Below are positions 22,287-34,473 of a stretch of DNA of 64,000 nucleotides, piece by piece (position 1 is the first letter of the stretch; each line of letters opens with the position of its first letter). This DNA is from Luzula sylvatica (lineage: Eukaryota > Streptophyta > Magnoliopsida > Poales > Juncaceae). The position numbers and the translations under genes were made by a program. Below the pieces are notes generated by a model. It searched no databases and was not told the origin of the DNA. It worked only from the letters and a program-made list of their open reading frames with translations. The stretch covers positions 49,533,307-49,597,306 of the forward strand of contig OX326957.1 in assembly GCA_946800325.1 (NCBI GenBank). The letters are read 5' to 3'.

Positions 22287-23107
22287 AGATGTGTTTGGAT
22301 GGTGGGGAAATAGATGAGAAAGTGATTCCCATGGGAATGTTGATAGGTGAGAATTGTATTCTCGTGTTTGGGTTTACATGAAAATCCTACGAAACAGAAA
22401 TGTTACATTCTCATGATGTGACACATTCTCATGAATAATGTGAAAATGATTCCTACAAAAAAATGGTGATAATGTAACATTCAAATGTCATTTACGAAAA
22501 TTCCCTCTATTTATTATAATATTTATTCTTTGAAACATTTTTTATTTATTTGTAAATTTAATATAATTTGATAATTGTAGTTATAATTAAATAATTATTA
22601 TATTTATTTTAAGAAAAAAATATATGAATTAAATATAATATTATTATAATATTATTAATTATAATATTAATAATACTTATTATTATTAAATATAACATAA
22701 TCATAATTATTTTAAGAAAAATAATATATTTGGGCTCGATATTCTCTTTCTAAATGTATTTTTTTATATATTACTAAATTTTATTTTGTTTAAATATTAA
22801 TTCATAAAATTAAGTATAAATGATTGTAGATGATAATTTATAATAATATTGAATTATACATTAAAAAGATATAAAAAAATATATGAGATGATATGGTTAT
22901 ATAAAATATATAATTGATTTCATATATCATAAAAGTATAATGGTCATTTCATAAATGAATAAATAAAAAATTATTAACTTCTCTAGGAATATAAGTATTC
23001 AATCCAAAACAATAACATTCTCAAGACATGGTAATGTAATTCCCGGAAATCACGTTCCAAAGAATGTGATTGCCATGGTAATCTCAAATTATCGTGATCC
23101 AAACACA
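22287..23107. mobile_element. TIR element with GTGTTTGGAT ends, about 820 bp
   Basis: Left end atgtgtttggatggtgggga and right end complement tgtgtttggatcacgataat face each other. A further inner pair (gattcccatggg against attgccatgg) extends the inverted repeat. The interior is AT-rich with no transposase. The ends recall Tourist/Harbinger or hAT elements; the target duplication was not clear. Confidence 0.55.
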
Positions 23108-23519
23108 CCCCAAACGCACCCTTAACGATATCAATGATCTTAAATCTTCTTCTGAGAAATGTTTATTTAGTCTTTGAATTTGTATAAATTTTCTTATTAT
23201 TAAAAAAATTTCATGACGAGATATGTCATTTTGACTCGTCTCAATTTGAGAGATTATTCATGTTAAGAAAAATTAAGAATATTGTAATTTTGCTATATGT
23301 GAAGTCATTTTTTTGCATAATTCATGGAAGATAATAATACTAATAAATTAGTGTAATAAATATAAATCATTATTAGTAGGGGTATAACCGTCATTCTGTA
23401 TATAAAAATTAAAATTGTTCTTAAATAAGTCATGTCATCTCTTGCAATCGTGGCATTCATTTTGTTTATGAATAATAAACATTTCCTATATAGTCTAGTA
23501 TTAATCGATAAATACATTC
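23108..23519. other. Intergenic DNA, nothing identified
   Basis: AT-rich with no supported feature. Confidence 0.4.
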
Positions 23520-24185
23520 TTGTGCATGACTTGTCATAAGAAAATTGAATTTACCATTGAATTATTCTCTTATTTATCATAAACTAACCAAGAAAAACAT
23601 CTGAATTAGAGATAAATGTCTTAAACACGACATTTTCTTAACAACAAAAAAACACGAAAATTTCGGTAAATATAACATTAATAAAACCCTAATTAACACT
23701 AGCCCTAAAAGTTGGAGAAAATTACAAGAAAGACATCTGCCATTGATGGATGCCTCACGAATCTCTCGTCTTTTGCTCTTGAAAAAGGAAAATCCTGTCA
23801 AAAAGGTAAATTACAAACCTGATAAATTCCCAAATATCTTTTGAAACAGGACTAATCATAAGACAAAATGAATTTGTCATACAACTCTTCTTTTATTTAT
23901 TATAAACTAACCAAGAAAGACATCTGAATAAAGAAAAATGTCTTAAACATGAAATCCTTGGCAAAATGTAACATTAATCAAACCCTAATTATCACTAACC
24001 CTAAAAGTTGGGGAAAATTACAAGTACCTTCGAAATATCATTATCAGATAAATAAAGTTCTGTCATTGATGGAAGCCCCACGAATTTACAAGTACCTGAT
24101 AAATCGTGTTCTTTCTCCTTATGATTTCTCTCAATTTTTGTTCTTGAAAAGGATCCTGTCAAATTTACAAACCCTAGCTATTTAT
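23520..24185. repeat. Direct tandem duplication of about 325 bp, diverged
   Basis: Shared blocks recur in order: tttatcataaactaaccaag (about 23573 and 23897), catctga...aatgtcttaaaca, taacattaataaaaccctaa, ccctaaaagttgg.gaaaattacaag and cattgatgga.gcc.cacgaat. The short frames in the copies differ, so coding function is unlikely. Confidence 0.65.
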
Positions 24186-24346
24186 AGAGTAAAAGAGATC
24201 AGTTTTTCTGGTAGGTTTGAGATGAATTTTAGAAAGAAAAATCTTTCTTATTTGACCAGGAAAAATATTACTTGTTCTTCTAATAAAAATAGATAAAATA
24301 TGAATAAAATCATATCAAAATTAATGTTTTTTAATTTATCTATTAA

Positions 24347-24786
24347 TCTATATTATATAATAAACCCAGAAAATTCTAGACCCAGAAATATAAAGTATAA
24401 ACCACCGAATTAATCCTGAAATAGAATTCTCCATATAATGAATTTGCGGGACCCACTTATTTTATTACCAAATGCAATCATTTGTGCTGCTTTTGGGTTC
24501 TGTTTCGGTAAGCATAGGTTTTTTATGAATAATCATTAGCGTGTTACGTGTAGTTAAGGGTTTGTCTTGAAAGATCTTGTGATCTGGTTCACTATTAAGT
24601 TATTAATTCCAGTCCACTGAGTCCAGGGTGAAAATGATCCTCATTAGGAAACGAACCCCATTATGCTGACTAATAATAACAACGGGTTAAGGGCCTTCAA
24701 GATGAAAATGACCCTTCGCCTTCGCCGCAGAGAGAAGCAGCAAAGAAACCATTATTTCGGTACCAAATCATGTACCGATATATTAG
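24347..24786 (+). mobile_element. Candidate short Helitron
   Basis: Begins A|TCTATATTATATAATAAAC, a common plant Helitron 5' end, and ends with a 7-bp-stem hairpin (tcggtac...gtaccga, 24757-24778) followed by tatattag and a T. The terminal TTAG departs from CTRR by one base. No coding content. Confidence 0.45.
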
Positions 24787-25204
24787 TAAAAAATGGGTTG
24801 ATCACACAATGAGAAATGTGTACTTGCAAAATGACAATCGAAACAAGAGACCGCCTTTTTAGTCTCATACACATATACACAAACGGCGTGAAAATTGGCC
24901 GACCGATTAGCCACAACGCATCAACCGACATTGATGCAAAGAGACCCCTTCTTTCTTCTCTAAAATCCAATAAGAAGAGACAAAAGTCATGTGAAAGAAA
25001 ACAATGGACATCAAGATGGACGGCAATGAATGAAACGTATGAGAAAAATACAACAAACATATATTCCAAAAGAAAGAAGCTTCACCAGTTACAATTGTAA
25101 ACAAAGCGCTAAAAGAAGGAAATTTTTTTGACAAAGATGTTGAGGATTTTTAATTTATCTAGTTTGATTTGAACATTACGTTCAAACATATTGTAAAGAA
25201 CTTT
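24787..25204. other. Intergenic DNA with overlapping antisense frames
   Basis: Open frames on both strands between 24752 and 25134 overlap and show no domain. I treat them as chance. Confidence 0.4.
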
Positions 25205-25205
25205 T

Positions 25206-25244
<39 letters not shown>
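25205..25244. repeat. (TA)n microsatellite, left border of MITE A
   Basis: About 18 uninterrupted TA units next to the MITE that starts at 25245. Confidence 0.9.
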
Positions 25245-25247
<3 letters not shown>

Positions 25248-25769
25248 ATATGATCAATGACCAACGTCAGCCAACACACTTATTACACTAAATCTAAATA
25301 TTAAAATCGAATTTCAATCGTATAGATATATTTTTATATCATTTAGATATGATATAGAATAAATTTTGTCCAATTTTGATTTTTGTATCTAACAAAACCG
25401 ATAACATATTTTCACAACCGTCTATTTCGGTAAATTTATAGATTTTCATGAAAAAAAAACTCGAAACCTAGTAAAAATCCATCCTAAGACTATCTATATG
25501 ATTTAAAATACATTCAAACCAAAAAAATCGAATTTCAAAATTTATTTAATGATGATTCCTGTTGTAACTATTTCCGACCGTTCAATTTTGTAAAGTATTA
25601 TGATAAGTGTGATAGAAATTTTTATTTTTCATGAAATTGAATCTATAACATTCTCAAATGATATAAATCATATCTATACGGTAAAAATTCGATTGTAATA
25701 TTTAGATTTAGTGAAATAATTGTTGTTGGCCGACATTGGCCAAAGAAGAGTGTTGGTCATTGATCATAT

Positions 25770-25771
<2 letters not shown>
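25245..25771. mobile_element. MITE A, microsatellite-associated (527 bp)
   Basis: Long terminal inverted repeats start ggatatgatcaatgaccaac, with the mirror end ttggtcattgatcatatcc. The interior also pairs across the centre (attaaaatcgaatttcaatc against aaaattcgattgtaatattt), so the element can fold back on itself. It is bounded on both sides by (TA)n, as for Micron-like TA-targeting MITEs. It is a diverged relative of MITE B. Confidence 0.8.

Positions 25772-25808
<37 letters not shown>
25772..25808. repeat. (TA)n microsatellite between the two MITEs
   Basis: About 18 TA units joining the end of MITE A and the start of MITE B. Confidence 0.9.
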
Positions 25809-25810
<2 letters not shown>

Positions 25811-26347
25811 GCTAGGTTCAATGGCCAACACCCTTGTTTGGCCAACTCGGCCAACAACGTTTATTTCTCAAATTATATAAATGAAAATTAAATTTTAACC
25901 GTATAGATGTAATCTATATCATTTAGATATGTTGTAGAACAAATTTTGTTTCGTTTGCATTTTTCTATCTAACAAAATCGATAAGCTATTTTCACAACCG
26001 TCTATTTCGGTATTTTTTTGGATTTCGATGAAAGAAAAGTCGAAACATTGTAAAAATTAATCTAAAGTCTATCTATATAATTTAAATTAAATCCAATGAA
26101 AAAAATCGAATTTTAAAATTGATTTCATGATGAATCATGTCGTAAATATTGTCATCCGTCAATATCTTTACGTATCGTGATGGAGATGATAAAAATATTT
26201 ATTTTCATGAAATTAAATCTATAACATTCTCAAGTGATGTATATCACATCTATGCGGTTGGATTTTTATTTTCATGTATATATTGTGAGAAATAAACCTT
26301 GTTGGCCGAGTTGGCCAAACAAAGGTGTTGGCCATTGAACCTAGCCC
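25809..26347. mobile_element. MITE B, microsatellite-associated (539 bp)
   Basis: Ends gggctaggttcaatggccaa and the mirror ttggccattgaacctagccc, about 50 bp of near-perfect inverted repeat (ggccaactcggccaacaa against ttgttggccgagttggcc). It shares interior segments with MITE A (aaccgtatagatgtaat, cacaaccgtctatttcgg). The same head-to-tail layout relative to TA repeats suggests two independent TA-targeted insertions or one insertion into the TA edge of the other. Confidence 0.82.

Positions 26348-26409
<62 letters not shown>
26348..26409. repeat. (TA)n(TG)n compound microsatellite
   Basis: A short TA run changes to about 20 GT units directly at the right edge of MITE B. Confidence 0.9.
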
Positions 26410-26410
<1 letters not shown>

Positions 26411-27270
26411 AATCGCTATAGTGAATCATTTTCTAGAATTCAAAAAATATCCATGAAGCAGAATAATATGTTTATACTTGCAGAATAATATATTTTAACT
26501 CGTAGAATAATATCTTAAAAGCGTTTCAGAAAGCGAATGTTAGAGAACGCGGGTCAGAAATCGCGTAAGGACGCGGTTTGTCATGCACAATACATATAAT
26601 AATATTTTGTATAGTTCAGCATAATATCTTATATAGTTAACGATAATATCTTATCAATTGTATTCTAGGTTCGGATTCTTTTTAGATTCTTTTTTTAGAT
26701 TTAGCAAACATGTATATATATACAAAATTCGTCTTTTCTTAAAAAAAAAAATAAACAGAAAAGTCATTGATAAATCAAGTACAAATAAAAAAAAACTCGG
26801 GAGATGATGAGCTCTAAAAGGGCGATTCATTTCATCAAAAGGTCGACTCAAGAAAGTTGTAACGGGTGATGTAGGAACAACCATTCAAAGATCTGTTAAC
26901 AACACAACTCAAAACCCTATACCCATATAAGTTATTTGAAAAATTGATACTTCGAATGTTCAAATTTTTTTAAAATAATAATTGAAGGTCTGTCCTAAAA
27001 ATAGGCACCGGGTCGTTCAAACTCTGGTACGAACTGCCCGAGCCAACCAGGATTATGCTAAACATTCGAGATTCAAGTATCAGGTTGAGCCTGAAACCCA
27101 CATTTGACGGAAAGTACCAGGAAACCTGAACTTCAAATAATCGTCTTTTTAATGCTTTATCAATATTATTACTCTTCTCTGTAAAAATTTATACAATTTG
27201 CAAAATACATGAATGTGATCTTTTAATTAAGAATATCGAGAAAGTAATATACACACACACACACATTTAA
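26410..27270. other. Intergenic DNA, 3' side of the lipase gene
   Basis: Starts with a few copies of cagaataatat/gtagaataatatctt (26458-26650), a minor repeat. No gene found. An antisense frame at 26654-26884 has no recognisable features. Confidence 0.4.
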
Positions 27271-27279
27271 TTCTCTAGC

Positions 27280-30200
27280 TCAACAATCCTTCGAGTTGGC
27301 CTCGCTAACTATTTGATCATTTGTCTTTACACTCTGCAACAAAATAATCGTGAGTTATAAATTATCATTACTTCTAATAATTAATATTAGTTTTATATTA
27401 TTACCTCAAGGAGCGTGACATAGTAAAAATCTTCCATGTGTTGCATGAGGGCAGAACCGTCTCTTAACGATAATAGAAGATTTATTTCGGTCTCGAGAAT
27501 TTTCTCTATGAGTTGTCTCTCTCCTTTTAACTAAAATTTCACCAAATTACAATCATATTAAAAAACAATTATGAATTTTCATGAAATTAATAGTTAATAC
27601 AACGTACAAATTCACTAACGAGAGTGTCAGGTGTAGATTCTCCCATCACATCAGCTTGATTTTTCTACAAAATATACAAACATTTTAATCGTAAAAAAAA
27701 TTAAATTAATTATTTTCTAATATTGGATTACTAACAAGGGTGTCTTTGAGATCTCCACGTGTGAGATACATAGGTTCCGCCACGTGGCAGTATCCCAATA
27801 GTCGAGGCACTGTTGGAATTATATCCCTGTGGTTTACTACTCTCCAGCTATCCTTCACTTTCTAAAAAAAATTAATTCTAATTAATAAAATAAATATATC
27901 ATGTAAATATAATTAGTTAATTAATTAATTACTGAATTATAGACTTCAGCGAATCTTCTATTTCCAACCCTAGGAGATCCGAAATTGTACATGGTCACTG
28001 ATATTACACCTTGCCTATAAATATCCAAATTAAATTATATTATTAATGGAGAAAAGGGTAATGAAATTTCATAAAAGTTAAATTACTCGGCCATTTGGCT
28101 CGTGGAAAGTTCTAGAGCAAGAAGAGTGGCTAGAGCGCCACCTAAACTATGTCCAGTGACATAAACTTGCCATAGGGGCAAATTTGTAATTTCATCTTTG
28201 GCAGTCTCACTTTAAAATAATAAATTAAAACGAGGGTTATTTTTGAAAAATTTCAAGTGAACTTTACATTTTGAAAACTTACTGATATCCTATAGCAAAC
28301 TTGAGGAGAGTTATGATTCTATTTCTAACAGAATCATATGCACTCAAAAATCCAGTATGAACCTTAATAAGATCATTAATTAATGATATGTTTTGTTTGT
28401 TATTAGAGCTTTAATAAGATTATTAATTTGTGATTATTTTGTTTGTTACTTGAACTTCTTCTTTGATGTCTCCCCCCATTCTTTCAGGGTTTAATCTGCA
28501 AAAATATCATGAAATTACTTATTTGCATAGAATAAATAATATTAGGAGAATTCCATAAGAAAACTAATTGTTCCTACTATTAAAAAAAACAACTCACCTT
28601 CTAGATACTCCAAAAAATATATGCAAATGAGTTTTCATTTTCAGTTAGTTCCTTATAAAGGTTAAACTAAACACTGAATGGTGTTACAAAAAAATGGACC
28701 AAAATACCCCTCGATTTTCTATATTTTATTTTAGTAAACCTATGTAAATATTTCTATTACTTTTAAAATTTCCGTAATAGTTTCAAAAAATAATGTTAAT
28801 TAATATAATAAGTGGTATACACTAATACAATATTCGAAGATATAATTAGTAACAAATCATATCATAGAATTAATAATAAATTAGTTCACTATTCGAACAT
28901 ACAAATTTACATAATGCACTATATCCAATTTACACATTGTTGGCATATATAATTAACATATATTAACATATTAACTAATAATAAATTCATATATAATTAT
29001 CATATTAGTAAATATCAAATATTCAAAATGGAAGATCTTGAAAATAATAACAAAATATATAAGAAGTGAATGAACGTCAAAACTAGATATTTTTCTGCCA
29101 AAATATTTTCAAGGTACTTAATTTTGTTATATCGTTGTTTATTTTGTTTTTTTGTTCGGTTAGATTTTCATGAAAAAAATATATAATAAATGAAATATTA
29201 AAACTATATAAATATCCCACGTAGTAGTCTCTCTTTTAAAATCAGTACATGTCGAAAAATATTCATGTAGATTTTTTAAATTAATAAAAAAATACCAAGA
29301 GTGGTTTCGTAAAATTAAATATGAAAAATATAGGACTATTTTGGTCCAATTTTTTTTTAACACCATTGAATGTTAAGTTTAACCTCTATAACTGGATAAA
29401 TAAAATATGAAACCTTCTTTTAGATGGGATTTCTTGGAGTATCCCAAAGATAAGGAAGTTTTTCTAAAATTTCCATAATATTATATTATATAATTTCATA
29501 TTTCATATGCTATTCAAAAGCATAAAGAAAAATGCCTTGTAGGGAGAACCAATAAATCGGTTTGCAAATCCTTCCATTTTGTCTGGAAAAATAATAATTA
29601 AAAAAGTATTTATTTCTCATATTTTAAGTCAATAATAATCATTTTCACATAATAATTAAAAAAAAATATATCTAAAATTTTCATTACTTGTTCTGTTCCT
29701 CTAAATGCAATAACCATTCTCATCCTCACAGAATCACGCCAAATCGCAACCTAAATCAAAATAAACTATTCTTCGAGGGGTGTAAATGCAAAACTGGTAA
29801 TATATAACAAAACTTACCTGTGTATCAGTAGAAATATTATCAAGAAAACAAATCTTGACAAAATCAGACTTAATAAAACTGGGCCGGCCTAATGACGTGG
29901 CGAGCATGGCCCACGCCTCCATTGCACTCTCAGCCTTAGAAAATAATAATTTCATCTCTTCCCTCTTTTTCGCATCCATATCCAAACTTTCTTCAATATT
30001 ACCACTCTCATCCACGACTGTTTCAGTTTCTTCTTTATTCAACTCTTCTTCATCTTTTTTCGATTCTTCCTTTTTCATTTGAGAAAGACTCGTAGCGAGG
30101 ACCATTAATGCGCCGAACAATGTTTCGGTTTGGCCAACCATATCCAAGGATGCCTTTTTAATATCTAAAAAGGACGAGGGCGTTTCTGTAATTTTACTTT

Positions 30201-32163
30201 CTTTTTCTACGAATTCTTCTTTGTTCTGTAAAATTTCTGGGCTGGCAAGGCCGGACTCGACGTATTCCTTATCTGCAATTTGACGCGATTGCAAACCAGT
30301 AGAATTCAATAATTCGAATCCATCCCATAGTTTAATCTCGGGGAGAGATAATCCTAGCCGTTGATTCGCCATCTGGTTTATAACCCCAGTAAACCCCTCC
30401 CAAAAATACTCTTCATCTGAACGTTCGACTTTTTCAACTTGATCCTCGGGTTTCTTTATATTTTCATCTTTTTCAATTTTAACCTCGGAATTTTCGGTTT
30501 TTTCGGAAATTTGGGAATTTGCGGGATTTTCGGTATTTTGGGATTTGGGGAAACAAAAGAAAGCGAAAGAATTGAGTTGGCCGAATGCAGATTCGACGAA
30601 TTGAGTCACGTTTATGGTATCCGAACCCAGCACGGAATTTAAAGCGGTTCCTAAATTGGATTTTATTATGAAGTCCGAGACGAATGGGAGCTTCCACCAT
30701 TCTTTTTCTCTTTGTATTTCCTCATAGGTCTTGTATCTCACCTGAATTTTGAAATTATATTTTATAATTAAAAATTTAAATTAATTAAATTTATTTATGA
30801 ATTATATAAATTAATAAATATTTTTTGAAAAAAAAAAACTCGCCTCTAATTGAATTTTAGCACCACTAGTACTACCTACGAGCTCAACTGCGAGGTCGTG
30901 CAATTTTCCTGTTCGATCAATTATATAAATTTAATTTAATGATTCAAGAAATAATAATAATAATATACAATTAACTCGATTTTATTTAGAAATAAATACT
31001 CACCATCACAAAGTGATTCTAGATTGAGCTCTGTTTTTCCCATGCATTTGTGTGGCGTTAGGAGATTTGCATCCCATGTTTCAACCTGAAATTATGAATT
31101 AAAAAAATTCAAAGTATAAACAAAAATTATTTTGAATCAATGTGTTATTTATTGGCATATAATATTTCAAACCTTTAGAATTTTGGCACGTGATTTACTG
31201 ATATTTAAAGCGAGATCCTCGTTCCATACTGGCTCCTTACTCCTACATTCATCAATTTAAAATTTAACTCACTGATTTATGCATGAAAATTGATAGTATA
31301 ATTAAGAAAAGGGCGAAATTCACTCACGCCCATTTAATATTGGTTTTTGCAACTTGACCATCCATTTTCAGAACTACATAGGGATCACTTGTTCCCTGAA
31401 TAATTCCATGTTATCAAAATAATATTATGTTCAATTAAGATACAATGGTTAATACTTAATTAAGTCATTTTTCTATCGGTTTGTAGATTATTAAATGAGC
31501 CTTAAACATTTTGAAAAAAAAATATAGGTTTTACAAAATCATACCCAAGGATCCATTATAGGAAGATTGAGTCCTTTTTTCACTTTTATGCACAATTGGC
31601 CGTCATAGATTTCACGGAGAAATTGCCTGCAAATCTAATTTCAAAACTCAGTAAAGATATCTGAAGTATCAGAAGATTAATTTTTAGCCAGCAAATATCT
31701 TTCAACTTACTCGGAGAGAAAGATAGTCTCGCAATCAACTTCGTCGATTTCACGCCATCCAAACTTGTCCTTCAAAATTGTACAAATAATTATCATCGTG
31801 AATGAAAGAATAAAAGCTAGAATAAATTATCTTGTTCGTATGAAAAGTCATAAAGGAACTAACAGGAGGGTTTGTGTAGGCTTCAAACGCAAATCCCGCC
31901 AATACCACCGCCATGTTGATGTCAAACGGTGGACGAGTAGTCTCGTCAAATTCAGAGGGATTCCTTCCATTATTTGAGTTCACAGGTACTAAAGATTGAT
32001 TCGTTTCAGCTCTTACGATCCATCTCAAGAGCTTCAGTCTTTTGCTATAAGATGATAGAAGAAGGGAGTTGGGTTGTTTGAGTTTAGAGAGGTTTGGATG
32101 GATAGATAGTGGACTGAACGGCAAAGAGGGAAGAATAGTTCGCTGAGCTCGAGCTATATTCAT
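27280..32163 (-). CDS. C2 domain plus class-3 lipase protein, probably plastid-targeted
   Basis: Eighteen exons: 31864-32163, 31711-31769, 31545-31626, 31328-31395, 31173-31242, 31004-31085, 30844-30908, 29818-30741, 29688-29750, 29536-29582, 28450-28495, 28283-28362, 28087-28209, 27933-28014, 27736-27861, 27608-27664, 27405-27530, 27280-27333. They join in frame to 817 residues. Order: a Ser/Arg-rich N-terminus (likely transit peptide), PPFDINMAVVLAGFAFEAYT, a C2 domain (about 120-245; DPWGTSDPYV, VWNED, WDANLLTPH), an acidic variable middle (290-500), then the lipase_3 fold (about 540-745) with GHSLGG (nucleophile Ser near 650), NHRDIIP (Asp near 710) and GYCHV (His near 723). It probably hydrolyses acyl lipids at a calcium- or membrane-regulated site. 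Introns 7 and 10 use GC donors (30842-30843, 29534-29535). No inactivating lesion seen. Confidence 0.9.
28600..29446. mobile_element. Long-TIR MITE in lipase intron 10
   Basis: Inverted repeats of roughly 100 bp: the left arm runs gatactccaa... ggttaaactaaacactgaat... ggtgttac... ggaccaaaata, and the right arm mirrors it. The AT-rich centre has no gene. Such long-armed, transposase-free elements are usually Mutator-like foldbacks. The borders are good to a few bases and no clear target duplication was found. It explains why this intron is about 1 kb while most others in the gene are near 100 bp. Confidence 0.65.
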
Positions 32164-32574
32164 GGAGAGCAGAATTCTGTGTGTCGGAATTCTGACCGTT
32201 GTTTCTCTTGTGAGCTGAGCAACGAGAGGGAGATAAGGAGACGTGCTGGAATAATAACCGAGAAATCATTTCCGGATTTCATTAGATATTTGATAAATTG
32301 AATTCCGGATTTCAAGATCGAGCAATGATATATGGCCACATAAATCGATCATAAATTTGACATAAATTCAATACATATTTTTGTGAGATTAATTTATCAA
32401 ATATATATCCTAATCCAAACATAAATTTATGTGGTGGTGTCAAATTTGTGCATAGTTTTATCGGTCCATTGCTCTTCAAAATATGTAATATTAAAATTTG
32501 GATTTGATAGATAGAACCGAAACCCGTTAGGAATGTGCTTACATATTTGATTAATTTTTGTTTAGGGATGGACA
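32164..32574. other. Lipase gene 5' flank
   Basis: Promoter-side DNA of the lipase gene. No clear TATA box. Nothing else supported. Confidence 0.4.
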
Positions 32575-32582
32575 GCTACAAC

Positions 32583-33114
32583 TAGGAGTGTCAATAGGGT
32601 GGATATTGTCCGAACCGACCCGAACCGTATCCGAAAAATATCCGGATCCGAAAATAAAATATCCGGATCCGGATGGAATCGGATCCGGAACCGTATCCGT
32701 TTTTACGGGTATGGATCCAGATTTAAAGCTAAAATTTGTAAACGGATATCCGTTTTATTGTAATCATGATCATAATTATAGTAATACATAATAGAAAATA
32801 ACTATATTTTAATTCACACTAATACATAATAATCAATAATTACTTAATTACTTATATATATGTATACATATATAATTTGTTTTAAAATTATGAAATAATC
32901 AAAATTTGAATTCTAAAAGTATTATTATATTATTATATCATAGTATCCGTTTTAATATCCGAATAAGATTCGTATCCGTATCCGTATCCGTTTAATATCC
33001 GAACCGTATCCGGATCCGGGTAGTACCGTATCCGGATCCATATCCGAAAAAAAATATGAATATGGATCTGGTACGACCACTATCTGAATCGTATCCGAAC
33101 CGTTGACACTCCTA
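32583..33114. mobile_element. Non-autonomous hAT element rich in TATCCG repeats (532 bp)
   Basis: Ends TAGGAGTGTCAA and its complement, with flanks gctacaac (32575-32582) and ggtacaac (33115-33122), 7 of 8 bases alike. The inside consists of subterminal atccggatccg/gtatccgaacc repeats around an AT core. Decayed relatives, sharing the attga.ac.cctaac end, are at about 44680-44890 and 45470-45670. Confidence 0.75.
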
Positions 33115-33711
33115 GGTACAACACGAACTACAGCTTTTGGCCGAAACTTTTTGAGCCAACTTTACGGGCACGGAAAAATCTCAATGTGATGATATTGTTG
33201 ATTAAGTTCTGTTTAGGGATGAGCGGGTACAATCCGAACTAGATGACTATTTATTTGAACTAGAGTGTGTCCTTCGTTCGTTTCAAAATTTTATTTAAAA
33301 AAATATTCGCGATATGCAAAGAACATGATAATTATATTTTTCATTTTATTACGAATAGTAATTTTTATGATGATAATGATAATATTATAGTAAAATAAAA
33401 TTGTTTCATGTTACATAAGTAATTTAATTATTATAAAAAAAAAAATATTTCATTTTAGACGTAAATGACTTGTGTGTGAAATAATTTGATAGGGAAGGTT
33501 TATTTGTAAAATTTGCTCTAGAAAAGTGGCGAAGCTCCTGGTTGAAATTTTGAGTCAACTGTACGGGAACAGAAAAATATCAATGTACTTAGATAGTTGA
33601 TTAAGTTATGTTTATGGTTGGACTGGTACCAGGAATGTAAACGGTTCAGAAAAATTAAAACTTATTTTGTTTCGAGCTTCAAAAATCCATGGTGCCACTA
33701 AGTCGGTATGA
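33115..33711. other. Intergenic DNA
   Basis: Contains two weak direct copies of a phrase like gggaacagaaaaatatcaatgt (about 33168-33190 and 33563-33585). No gene. Confidence 0.4.
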
Positions 33712-33727
33712 AAGTGATCCCATATAA

Positions 33728-33886
33728 AAAAAAAAGAGTAAATGGAGAAGGCTCGATGGTCCTCCATTCATTAGGATTCGATGGTCCTTCAATGAATGAT
33801 GTCAATAGAATTCGAACCCACAATCTCTCACAATATATGACTTTTTGTATCTCACACCCAATCACTGGGCCACAAGTCCCATTGGC
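33728..33886 (-). mobile_element. tRNA-derived, T-tailed SINE (Au-like)
   Basis: On the minus strand the element has a pol III A-box-like tggcccagtgattggg and a B-box-like gggttcgaattc about 45 bp later, and it ends in a T run. It is flanked by a perfect 16-bp target duplication, aagtgatcccatataa, at 33712-33727 and 33887-33902. The T tail rather than A tail is characteristic of the plant Au SINE group. Confidence 0.85.
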
Positions 33887-33902
33887 AAGTGATCCCATAT
33901 AA

Positions 33903-34465
33903 TCGTACAATTTATTGTTTTCCTCTAAATACAACTCAAGTATCTCTTTTTTATATTTATTTTTGAAAAAAAAAAATTTATTTTTTTTATTACGCGATTG
34001 AATGTGAAAAGAAGGACGAAGAGATTTAATAAATTCTACAAAATATTCATGTTCTATAATCGAAAATGGATATTCATGCATAACTATTGCTAATACCAAT
34101 TTTTTTATATATTTTCATCATAAGTAAATACCTCAACTTTCTTCTTTATCAAATTAAGTTTTTTTTTGCCTCTTTTTGATTCCCTGTTTCACCGTGTAAT
34201 GTTTCTGCAAATGGCCGGTTCCCGATTTAATATTACGTTAATTGTTGTTTATATTTCGTACAAATAGCTTTTTCAACCACCATACTACATTTACTATTTA
34301 TTTTAGGTTTTCTCAAATTAACCAATTTCAGACTTGACAAGTTAATTTCTTTTGTCTTTTAGGTCGTCCTTCGGGTTGAGATGGACCACTTTCATTCGAT
34401 GAGTAGATAGAGCAATTTCATTAGGTTGAGATATATCTTGAGTTGGTGGAATTTAAGAACTAGAA
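33903..34465. other. Intergenic DNA
   Basis: AT-rich; a long antisense frame (33698-34099) spans the SINE and is not a gene. Confidence 0.4.
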
Positions 34466-34473
34466 GCCACAGT

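Noticed and set aside
24752..25134. Overlapping frames on both strands
   Set aside because: Mutually antisense, no domains, AT-rich; chance frames.
33708..33902. tRNA gene at the B-box-like gggttcgaattc
   Set aside because: No cloverleaf can be drawn, and the sequence is bounded by a 16-bp target duplication; it is a SINE.
33698..34099. 133-codon frame on the minus strand
   Set aside because: Spans the SINE and its flanks; composition is not that of a gene.
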